Shown here piece after piece: positions 17,801-23,897 of a stretch of DNA of 30,240 nucleotides. The first letter of the stretch is position 1. Each line of letters starts with the position of its first letter. The notes under the pieces were generated by a model. The model saw only the letters and a list, made by a program, of their open reading frames with translations, made no database searches and was not told the origin of the DNA. A program made the translations under genes and the position numbers. Source of the DNA: an uncultured Lachnospiraceae bacterium (GTDB lineage Bacteria > Bacillota > Clostridia > Lachnospirales > Lachnospiraceae); the NCBI GenBank assembly GCA_900549995.1, contig URQQ01000050.1, positions 1 to 30,240 of the forward strand. The letters are read 5' to 3'.

Positions 17801-18770
17801 GCTCAGACAGCGTACAGAATTCGCACGGAACGTCTTTCCCATGAAGAGCAGCATAACACTTCTGCCCAATGCTGGCGCCTTCCCCGGGAAACAGTTTTAC
17901 ATTCTCACTGATATACAGTAAATCATAATTCTTTTTGTCAATGACATAAATCCCATTTGCCACTTCATCGGCAATATTTTGAAATAACCTTGTTTCCGGA
18001 GATGTTCCGGTAAAGACCGCAAAAAAATGCCTCCCCCCGTCCGCAGAGTCCAGAAATCTTCCGTTTAAATGTACCCAGGCCAGATCCCCATTTTTATGTC
18101 GGATCCTGTAGGAAACATCCAGGATTTGGTTCTGATTTAGCGCAGTAAGAAACGACTCCCTGACCCGTTCCTTATCGGACTCGTGAATGATACGGAATGG
18201 ATCTGCCATCGTGATCTGCCGGAGTTCATCTCCTGAATGGCCGGAAAGATCAAGCATGCCATCTGAGAAATAGACCGGAATAAATTCGCCCTCTTCCACT
18301 CTATAGCTGGCTACTCCTCCCGGTATAGAGTTCAGCAGGTGTTCTCTCTCCGCCAGCAAGCCTTTTTCCATCTTCTGCTGGTCGCTGACATCCGTAAAAA
18401 CACTGTAAAGATACTTGTCCCCATCGTTCTTTCTTTTCAGGGAACCTTCGATGAGAATCCATCGGTACTTCTTCTGCCGTTCATTCCATAAGCGGCATGT
18501 GTGACGCAGTCTGGCCTCTCTGTGTATCACATCCTTTGCTTTTTCCTTAAACTCCTTAAAATCTTCCGGATGTACCCCAAGATAATTAGCTTCAAGTTCC
18601 GCCGAAGTACGGCTCTTTTCTTCCCACCCCAGAACCTCATAAAAGGCACGGTTATGGAAAATTGGAAAAAAGCATTCTCCCTCTATCCTTAGTACACATA
18701 CACCGCATGGAATACTGCCAAATACCTCCTGTAATTCTCCGTATGTCATTTCATGTTTTCCCTCTCTCAT
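14868..18770 (-). CDS. Soluble hybrid histidine kinase with about seven PAS-like modules
   Basis: A 1300-residue cytoplasmic kinase from the chosen start, with no membrane segment. PAS-like modules lie at about 10-130, 144-258, 264-367, 380-502, 522-644, 652-767 and 777-892; the last three are the weakest. The third contains a cysteine cluster C-x10-C-x2-C (about 305, 316, 319) in the CYAALHGKDVPCEFC segment. HisKA has H927 in SMSHDIRTPMN. HATPase has N in SNAVKFTPEGG, DTGIGM and GSGLGLSIV. A complete receiver follows (about 1174-1295) with AEDN, D1227 in LMDIQMPFMNG and AKP. There is no HPt or output domain. An upstream ATG at 18884 gives 38 more residues, but GAGGAG about 8 nt before the ATG at 18770 supports the shorter form; the longer form would also place the promoter-proximal operator close to the start. 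First gene of the operon. Confidence 0.9.
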   Translation of the reverse strand: MREGKHEMTYGELQEVFGSIPCGVCVLRIEGECFFPIFHNRAFYEVLGWEEKSRTSAELEANYLGVHPEDFKEFKEKAKDVIHREARLRHTCRLWNERQKKYRWILIEGSLKRKNDGDKYLYSVFTDVSDQQKMEKGLLAEREHLLNSIPGGVASYRVEEGEFIPVYFSDGMLDLSGHSGDELRQITMADPFRIIHESDKERVRESFLTALNQNQILDVSYRIRHKNGDLAWVHLNGRFLDSADGGRHFFAVFTGTSPETRLFQNIADEVANGIYVIDKKNYDLLYISENVKLFPGEGASIGQKCYAALHGKDVPCEFCTLSEHEPDGEDHEMIVPGTGKFYNTRFREVDWNGIPAYVKYVQDTTEDVLNRREKHRLEEYFYTIVKNLPGGIAVIRYEADGMMAPEYMSEGFARMIGMSEADAWRMYNEDITAGIHPDDRDRVRRGMSEFIKNRESHYKDSYRMKKEDGSYIWVRSILSSIQSEGGIQRVYVSYQDITADREEQERLLRQYNEKIIEHYHMRGADTLIAGNCNITQDRIVEMEDHTNSGLLEMFGSRRDGFFSGVASLIVDEDEQQAFRNTYLNKPALEAFQRGETEVTLSAFVKMPKETRGRYLQFTVNMVEAPDTNDITGILTVIDITEETISSRILQHLSIVSYDLVEDVNLGTDRYKILKGHNGGDIPELEGCYSERNTRMINEKVLPKDRVRVTRMLDTSYMLKRLEKEKAYSFPYSIMNDKGEVLAKNMTVSASDLRLGRVCLARTDVTESVQEQRRLLNVIAYTFEVLAFIDIAADRLIMYTRQTVLENLPPYTVDHYSKSLRGISKSYDSGSETESAEYQFRVETMLERLEESPSGYDFVLPYHSDGSLRYKQVNVLWGDKNRTVCMVRADVTDILAAERKAKDAIEKALALAEEANLAKSDFLSSMSHDIRTPMNAITGMTTLAMAHLDEKEKVEEYLKKIVLSSKHLLSLINDILDMNKIERSKITLGRGWISMSELADQLSDMIDLQAKESGVKFQLHLREVSHDCFYGDALRINQILINILSNAVKFTPEGGSVDFIIEEIRAKEETSHVRYLFRISDTGIGMSEEFLSHVFEPFTRGRNVTKVEGSGLGLSIVKGLVELMGGEIAVSSRVHQGTTFRIELEFEAAQKSDGDTLAGQETASPITYDDLLEGRSFLLAEDNAINAEILCELLGMHGIHAVVKTDGIQTVQEFKRAEPGTYDAILMDIQMPFMNGFDAAREIRKLDREDAKSIPIIAMTANAFEEDIQEAIAAGMDAHVAKPIDVQQLWSTLGRELSRKS

Positions 18771-18913
18771 AAATAAATCTCCTCTCTTAGTAACAGCCAG
18801 GAAATGATTGCATTCTCTGGCACTGCCCCCTGAATATGAAATCAATTTCTCATCTTGGAACTTATACCAAATTATATTCTCCAAAATGTATTCTGCATCC
18901 CCAAACCCAAGTT

Positions 18914-18933
18914 TTGCTTACACCTATAAGCAA
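18914..18933. promoter_or_regulatory. Operator copy 1: perfect 7-bp inverted repeat, TTGCTTA-n6-TAAGCAA
   Basis: TTGCTTA (18914-18920), spacer CACCTA, TAAGCAA (18927-18933). It overlaps the last base of the minus-strand -10 box and covers the expected transcription start of the kinase operon, a position typical of a repressor site. It shares 18 of 19 bases with copy 2 over GCTTACACCTATAAGCAAT. No binding factor is proven; the adjacent XRE regulator is the natural candidate. Confidence 0.72.
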
Positions 18934-18961
18934 TTATACATTTATACTTTGCTAAAATCAA
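18933..18961 (-). promoter_or_regulatory. SigA-type promoter of the kinase-lipoprotein-kinase operon
   Basis: Read on the minus strand: TTGATT (18961-18956), 17-bp spacer, TATAAT (18938-18933). It is about 163 bp upstream of the preferred start at 18770, which leaves a long 5' leader. It is bracketed by operator copy 1 downstream and copy 2 upstream. Confidence 0.78.
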
Positions 18962-18966
18962 GTCGC

Positions 18967-18986
18967 TGGCTTACAACTATAAGCAA
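18967..18986. promoter_or_regulatory. Operator copy 2: TGGCTTA-n6-TAAGCAA
   Basis: TGGCTTA (18967-18973), spacer CAACTA, TAAGCAA (18980-18986), one mismatch from copy 1 in the arm. It starts 53 bp after copy 1, close to five helical turns, so both would lie on the same DNA face. It sits just upstream of the kinase-operon -35. It also covers a possible weak plus-strand -10 for the XRE gene (TTGCTA at 18949-18954, 17 bp, TACAAC at 18972-18977). Lone half-sites follow: ATGCTTA at 19000-19006 and TAAGCAA at 19027-19033. Confidence 0.68.
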
Positions 18987-19052
18987 TAGATGAAGAAGTA
19001 TGCTTATTCCTTTTTTTGTGAATACTTAAGCAAAAGAATGAATGACGAACAA

Positions 19053-19059
19053 GAGGTGG
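19053..19059 (+). promoter_or_regulatory. Ribosome-binding site that favours a TTG start for the XRE regulator
   Basis: GAGGTGG lies 6 nt before the TTG at 19066. The in-frame ATG at 19042 has no Shine-Dalgarno-like sequence upstream, and this site would lie inside its coding region. Confidence 0.65.
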
Positions 19060-19065
19060 ATCGAT

Positions 19066-19311
19066 TTGACAAAATTATTAAACTGCGAGATATTTGGACA
19101 GAATTTACATCGCATCCGTAATTCCTGTGGACTGACACAAGAACAGACCGTTGCAAAGCTGCAAATATTAGGTTCTCCGTTAAGCCGCAGTACCTATTCT
19201 TTAATTGAATCAGGCAGAGGAAATATTTATATCAGTGATTTAGTCGGACTGAAACAGATTTTTCAGGTAGATTATACAGAATTTTTCAAAGATATTCCCA
19301 TAACGCGATAG
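19066..19311 (+). CDS. Small XRE-family helix-turn-helix regulator
   Basis: An 81-residue protein (89 if the ATG at 19042 is used) consisting of essentially one helix-turn-helix domain. It reads FGQNLHRIRNSCGLTQEQTV for the first helices, then a recognition segment PLSRSTYSLIESGRGN and the closing helices DLVGLKQIFQVDYTEFF, as in Cro/CI-type regulators. The longer than usual loop between the scaffold and recognition helices (KLQILGSPLSR) is common in small clostridial members. No sensory domain is present. It is divergent from the kinase operon, with the repeated TTGCTTA-n6-TAAGCAA sites between. It is therefore a likely local repressor of that operon and perhaps of itself; this is inference. 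It ends at a bidirectional terminator. Confidence 0.82.
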   Translation: MTKLLNCEIFGQNLHRIRNSCGLTQEQTVAKLQILGSPLSRSTYSLIESGRGNIYISDLVGLKQIFQVDYTEFFKDIPITR

Positions 19312-19334
19312 CCGTCATATTCGCTTTTAACGTA

Positions 19335-19371
19335 AAAAAGACATCAAATTCCATTTGAATTCGATGTCTTT
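19335..19371. terminator. Bidirectional intrinsic terminator
   Basis: AAAAGACATC (19335-19344) pairs with GATGTCTTTT (19362-19371). After one mismatch the stem continues AATTC/GAATT around a 5-base loop. The A-run on one side and T-run on the other let it work in both directions. It lies between the convergent XRE and GntR genes. Confidence 0.82.
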
Positions 19372-19386
19372 TCTGATTTTCTATTC

Positions 19387-20859
19387 CTACTTCCAAAACT
19401 TTGACCCATCATAAACATTCAATGCCGTCAGCCAATAACCAAGTTTTTTACACTTCAAAACTACCAGACGGTGAATTTCCCCGAATACTTCTGCGGTCTT
19501 CGTCCCAAATGCATTCGGCTGGCCTTTTCTAAGCAATGAAACTGCTTCTATGCATTCGTCATAGAGTTTCTGGCTCTCTGGCGTCTTGTCGCAGTTAACC
19601 AGCTTCGGAATGCTTCGGCCTATACTGTAATTCTTCTGCAGTACTTCATATACCGACCTCAATATATCATAAGGGATATGCCTGACTATAAAATCTAACA
19701 AAACCAATGGAAATAACTGATGTATGTGCTCCCCTTCCCAAATCTCTGCAAGGTCTCCCAATAACGCATCCATTTCTTCTGTCGTAAGTGACTCTGCGGC
19801 TTTTGCCGCAACCCCTTCAATCGACAGTGTAATCAGCTCCAGACTGTCCAGATATCTACGCAGATGGCAGGCGATCAGCCCCGGGTCAATCTGAATCTGT
19901 TTCAATCCATCCAGATTCATATCTACATAGATCCCATGCCCCCGCTTTGCCGTCACAACTCCCATCTTCTGTAATATCTGCACCGCTTTCATTGTAGTAT
20001 CTACACTTACCCCGTAGAACTGCTGCATCTCAATGTGTGAAGGCAGACAGTCACCTGGCTGATATCTTCCAATGGCAATCAATCCCAGGATATCCATATA
20101 AACAGCAGAATACCGTTCTTCTGCTTTCCTAAATTGCTGTTCCATCATCTTCCCGTTCAGGCGAAGAGAGGTGTCTGATGCCAGCCGGCACCTCCCCCCT
20201 GTTCCTTCCTGTCTGGATAAAACACTATAAAACTTAAACAGATAATCGAACTGAGGAAATTCTGGTTCGCCGCCGCTTTGAGCTGTCTGAATCAGTCTGA
20301 CAAGCGCCATCCTGTATTCCTCCCGGATCTCCCAGGATTCATTCCATAAGACAATCCCATCAAAATCAAGGCTGTCCGCAACCCTCATTATCATTTCATT
20401 TTCATTCCGTGACATAAAGAAACGCCAGAAACGGTTGACCAGACGCCAGAATTCATCCGGATATGACGGATCCATATGGCTGACAATGGTCCGCGGGATC
20501 TCCCACTCTGTTCCTCTGCAAAGCTGCATCCCCCGACGGTAAACCGGGTAAAACAGAAGGATTCCTGACTGAATCAGCTCATATGCCTTTGGATCCGGAT
20601 CACTATGTTCTTCTGGCATTTCAATTCTCTTTTTCGCATGTTCAAATATCACAACCGGGCGCTGTCTCTGGCTCGTCTTTAAAAGGCCGTCTCTTTCCAG
20701 CATCTCCACCGCACGGCGCACTGTCCGTTCCGATGTGTGGAACTCTCTGCATAACGCTGACCGTGATGGCAGTCTGGATCCAGGCGGAAGCAGTCCGCAC
20801 TCGATTTTATTTTTTATAATTTTATAGATCTTTTCGTACATCAGTACGTCACTTTTCAC
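19387..20859 (-). CDS. GntR-type regulator with two winged-helix DNA-binding domains
   Basis: A 490-residue regulator. The first GntR winged helix (about 8-75) shows the classic pattern LPPGSRLPSRSALCREFHTS, followed by RTVRRAVEMLERDGLL. A second (about 252-313) shows IAIGRYQPGDCLPSHIEMQQ, then TTMKAVQILQKMGVV and RGHGIYVD. The 170 residues between and the 175 after are mostly helical and I do not recognise them; neither clearly matches UTRA or FCD. The duplicated DNA-binding domain in one chain is unusual for GntR proteins. The start is GTG at 20859, with AAGGAG 6 nt upstream. The ribosome site sits in the 12-bp gap after the phosphodiesterase stop, so the two are probably co-translated. It could link cyclic-di-GMP output to transcription; the target is unknown. 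Confidence 0.85.
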   Translation of the reverse strand: MKSDVLMYEKIYKIIKNKIECGLLPPGSRLPSRSALCREFHTSERTVRRAVEMLERDGLLKTSQRQRPVVIFEHAKKRIEMPEEHSDPDPKAYELIQSGILLFYPVYRRGMQLCRGTEWEIPRTIVSHMDPSYPDEFWRLVNRFWRFFMSRNENEMIMRVADSLDFDGIVLWNESWEIREEYRMALVRLIQTAQSGGEPEFPQFDYLFKFYSVLSRQEGTGGRCRLASDTSLRLNGKMMEQQFRKAEERYSAVYMDILGLIAIGRYQPGDCLPSHIEMQQFYGVSVDTTMKAVQILQKMGVVTAKRGHGIYVDMNLDGLKQIQIDPGLIACHLRRYLDSLELITLSIEGVAAKAAESLTTEEMDALLGDLAEIWEGEHIHQLFPLVLLDFIVRHIPYDILRSVYEVLQKNYSIGRSIPKLVNCDKTPESQKLYDECIEAVSLLRKGQPNAFGTKTAEVFGEIHRLVVLKCKKLGYWLTALNVYDGSKFWK

Positions 20860-20871
20860 TGCACTCTCCTT

Positions 20872-22752
20872 CTATAAAGAGCCGCCGAACGATTCTGCCT
20901 TATCAAGCTCAGCTAAAAATTCCTCAGCCGGCAGAGGTCTGTAATAATAATATCCCTGTACCAGATCACAGCCGCACTCTTTCAGGAATTCAATCTGTAC
21001 TTCCGATTCAATCCCTTCCGCCACGGCCTTTATTCCCAGCTGACCAATCATCTGCAAAATCTGTCTTACGATAATCCGCTCTTTTCTTAAGTCTTTACTC
21101 TCTCTAAAGAAAATTGCATCCAGTTTCAACACATCGATATCCAGATTTTTAAGCATGCCAAGCGACGAATATCCTGTTCCAAAATCATCCATGGAACACA
21201 GGAATCCATTTTCATGCAGTTCTCTGACAATCTCCGCAATATATTTCTGGTTTTCATAAGCAATCGTCTCTGTAAATTCTATCTCCAGCATACCGTCAGG
21301 AATCTGATAATGTTCCTTGATTCCCTTGTATGTTTTTATAAAATCCGTAGTATAAAATCTCATCTTTGATACATTCACAGATACCGGAACTACCCGTTCT
21401 CCTTTAATGTAACGTTCATGCATCATACTGCAGACACCTTCAAACACGTATTCATCCAGCTTGCTGATACTGTGGTTTTTCTCAAACAACGGGATGAAAT
21501 CTCCCGGTATGACAAATTCTCCTTCGGTTGTCTTCCACCGCACAAGCGCCTCTGCGCCTTTTATTTCACCATCATAGGGAGAAACTTTCGGCTGCAGATA
21601 AATCAGGAATTCCTTTGTTTCAAGCGCCATCTGCAGACGGTCAGCCATACGGATTTCCTTGAACATCTTTTGTCTGATGCTGTCATTATAAAACGCGTAA
21701 TGCTGCTCCGGCTGGTTTTTCACCGTTTTCTGTGCATAATTGGCTCTGGTTACCAGACCTTCAATATCCAGCTTCTCAATAACATCCTCCAGACAGCAGA
21801 ATCCGCATGCAATTGTCATCGTATGTTTGTCCGGCAGAACATCCAGACTTGAGAACACCCGGTCCAGTTCCTGCTGTCTTCTTAAAAGGCTCTGTTTATC
21901 CTTATAAAAACGAAGCCCCAGAAACCGGTCTGCCATATTTCTGGCAAAAAGTTCCCCTTCTTTGAGAGAACTCTGCATAACGTCCGCATATTTCTCCAGA
22001 ATGGTGTTGCCGACATTATATCCAAATACGTCATTGATATATTTGAAATTTTCAAAATCCATATAAAGAATTGCAAGTTTCGAATCTGTATTCCGGTCAA
22101 GCACTGCCTGCGCCTCCGCATAAAAACGCTCTGTATTCAATGCCCCTGTCAGTTCATCCCGCCCGGTCTGATCTGCCAGTTCTTCCGTCCGCCTGCGCAG
22201 AATAAAATATTTCCTGACATAAATAATCACTGCCAGTATACTGACGGAAATTCCGAAAACACCAGCCGCCAGCAGAAGCATTGACAGAGATGCCGACCGC
22301 TGGCCCGAATACTCCTGAATGGAAAAGACTGCGTCATTGGCAACGTTAAATAGTATTTCACTGTTATCCAGAAGTTCTTTTTTGTCATTCCCCTGTCTGA
22401 CTTCTTCTATTTCTCCCTTGATCATAAGCCATGTCTTATCCAGCTCTTCCAGATCATTATTAAATTCTCTGCAGCCGGTTCTTTCGAGGCCATACTCTCC
22501 CTCTCCCGTCAAAAGTTCCGACATAATGCCGTCCACATAGGAAACCAGTTCATCATTTGGCCTGTCATTTGTCTCAAGCTTAATCACCCGCTGCGATGCC
22601 CCACGCACGATTCCCACATAGTTAATCAGTTTGCTGTAATTCCTGATCTCAGACATTGCCCTCCCGGATATAAAGCTCAGAACAAAAATAACAACTACCG
22701 CAGCCGGAAATGCTAACTTTGCAATCTTTTTCATAAACGTACTCCAATCCAT
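20872..22752 (-). CDS. Membrane cyclic-di-GMP phosphodiesterase with degenerate GGDEF domain
   Basis: A 626-residue protein. TM1 (about 12-30) and TM2 (about 157-179) flank an extracellular region of about 125 residues that is predominantly helical, like a four-helix-bundle sensor. A GGDEF fold follows at about 195-355, but the signature is M-A-D-R-F (273-277), so cyclase activity is not expected; GTP binding could still regulate. The EAL domain (about 370-620) keeps GAEALVRW (EAL at 401-403), SVNVSKMRF, EFTET, DDFGTGYSSL, KLD, AEGIE and QGYYY, consistent with an active phosphodiesterase producing pGpG. The ATG at 22752 has AGGAG about 13 nt upstream; the ATG at 22734 with GGAG 7 nt upstream is an alternative. 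It has its own promoter (22786-22815) and is followed after 12 bp by the dual winged-helix regulator. Confidence 0.9.
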   Translation of the reverse strand: MDWSTFMKKIAKLAFPAAVVVIFVLSFISGRAMSEIRNYSKLINYVGIVRGASQRVIKLETNDRPNDELVSYVDGIMSELLTGEGEYGLERTGCREFNNDLEELDKTWLMIKGEIEEVRQGNDKKELLDNSEILFNVANDAVFSIQEYSGQRSASLSMLLLAAGVFGISVSILAVIIYVRKYFILRRRTEELADQTGRDELTGALNTERFYAEAQAVLDRNTDSKLAILYMDFENFKYINDVFGYNVGNTILEKYADVMQSSLKEGELFARNMADRFLGLRFYKDKQSLLRRQQELDRVFSSLDVLPDKHTMTIACGFCCLEDVIEKLDIEGLVTRANYAQKTVKNQPEQHYAFYNDSIRQKMFKEIRMADRLQMALETKEFLIYLQPKVSPYDGEIKGAEALVRWKTTEGEFVIPGDFIPLFEKNHSISKLDEYVFEGVCSMMHERYIKGERVVPVSVNVSKMRFYTTDFIKTYKGIKEHYQIPDGMLEIEFTETIAYENQKYIAEIVRELHENGFLCSMDDFGTGYSSLGMLKNLDIDVLKLDAIFFRESKDLRKERIIVRQILQMIGQLGIKAVAEGIESEVQIEFLKECGCDLVQGYYYYRPLPAEEFLAELDKAESFGGSL

Positions 22753-22785
22753 TCATTGGTATTTTCTCCTAACACACTTATCCAT

Positions 22786-22815
22786 ATTCTACCATACTAC
22801 AATATAGATAAACAA
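22786..22815 (-). promoter_or_regulatory. SigA-type promoter of the phosphodiesterase-regulator operon
   Basis: Read on the minus strand: TTGTTT (22815-22810), 18-bp spacer, TAGAAT (22791-22786), with TGG just before the -10 as an extended element. It lies 33 bp upstream of the ATG at 22752 and downstream of the strong terminator of the preceding operon. Confidence 0.68.
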
Positions 22816-22882
22816 GCATAAGAAGGCAAACAACACTTTTGCAGATGCTGCATTCATATATCCCAGAAATTTTTATTTACAG

Positions 22883-22926
22883 AAAAAATACAGCAGAAAC
22901 CGGACGAGCTGGTCTCTGCTGTATTT
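22883..22926 (-). terminator. Intrinsic terminator of the cyclic-di-GMP operon
   Basis: AAATACAGCAGA (22886-22897) pairs with TCTGCTGTATTT (22915-22926). The stem extends after one mismatch (ACC/GGT) around a 9-base loop. On the minus strand it is followed by a run of six T, a classic intrinsic terminator 11 bp after the stop of the small cyclase gene. Confidence 0.88.
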
Positions 22927-22937
22927 CAGCCTGAAAT

Positions 22938-23873
22938 TTACTTTCTATAATATAATTGATCATTACCGCTGTTCTTTGCCATATAGAGCGCTTCATCAGC
23001 ACTCCTCCACACATCATCATAATTTCTGCCGTCCCGCGGACATACCGCAGCCCCGATACTGACAGTAATACGGTACGGAAGCTGAAGACACTTCTGGGAT
23101 TCTTCCCAATCTGCTTTAAAATCCCGGAGAAGTTTCTCTGCACTATGTATATCCTTCCTGGGTATAAAAACCACAAACTCATCCCCGCCGACACGGCCAA
23201 TATTTTCCTGTCCAAAAGATATTCTCAGACTTCTTGCAAGCAATATCAGCACCTTATCCCCAAAAGGATGCCCATATGTATCGTTCAGATTCTTAAACTT
23301 GTCGACATCCATCATCAGCATAACCCCCTCCGGATCTGCCGCTAATGTCCGGTCTACAATCTCCTTGAGATATGCACGGTTGAGAACGCCTGTCATATTA
23401 TCATGCCGGAGATTATAAATCACCTGCTGGCTGTTTTTTTCCAGCATTCTATGCGGAAAGAATTCGTCACTTGCCTGATTGGGATCCGGAACTGACTGAT
23501 GGACATGGACAACTCTCCATCCATCACTGTTTTTTTTCAAAATGACACTGAACCGGAAGTGGACATCAAAAAGTATCCCATCCTCCGAATCTTCCTTTGC
23601 CACAATCTCTCCAATTACCAGATAAAGTGTATCTGACAGCTGTGTCGACTGATACCACTGGGACTTAATTACAAACTTTCCATCCCACTCGCCGCTCTCT
23701 TTCGCCATGGAAGATGCAAATTCTTCGATGTTCCGGCTTACCTCATGTGCTCCGGTTCCTATGACACTGATACGTTCATCCACAATCTCTCCAAAGATGT
23801 CGTACTGCCGCTCAACCAGATATTTCTCCCACATAAAACGGCAAAACTCTTCTGCTGCCATTTCACTGCCCAT
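22938..23873 (-). CDS. Diguanylate cyclase with NTF2/SnoaL-like sensory domain
   Basis: A 311-residue cytoplasmic cyclase. Residues 1-135 form an NTF2/SnoaL-like domain ending in DGWRVVHVHQSVPDP, the same Trp-x5-His-x-Ser-x-Pro pattern as the protein at 6650-8023. The GGDEF domain (about 155-311) has NMTGVLNR, MDVDKFKNLNDTYGHPFGDK, the intact signature GGDEF (229-233) and ADEALYMAKNSG. The RxxD inhibitory site is missing. AGGAGG lies 7 nt before the ATG. It is 24 bp downstream of the 864-residue two-receiver protein and ends at a strong terminator. The NTF2-like pocket could bind a small hydrophobic ligand; no ligand can be named. Confidence 0.9.
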   Translation of the reverse strand: MGSEMAAEEFCRFMWEKYLVERQYDIFGEIVDERISVIGTGAHEVSRNIEEFASSMAKESGEWDGKFVIKSQWYQSTQLSDTLYLVIGEIVAKEDSEDGILFDVHFRFSVILKKNSDGWRVVHVHQSVPDPNQASDEFFPHRMLEKNSQQVIYNLRHDNMTGVLNRAYLKEIVDRTLAADPEGVMLMMDVDKFKNLNDTYGHPFGDKVLILLARSLRISFGQENIGRVGGDEFVVFIPRKDIHSAEKLLRDFKADWEESQKCLQLPYRITVSIGAAVCPRDGRNYDDVWRSADEALYMAKNSGNDQLYYRK

Positions 23874-23897
23874 GTTAAAACCTCCTATGTGTCATTC

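Noticed and set aside
18771..18884. N-terminal extension of the PAS kinase from an upstream ATG
   Set aside because: No ribosome site before that ATG, whereas GAGGAG precedes the ATG at 18770. The extension shows no domain.
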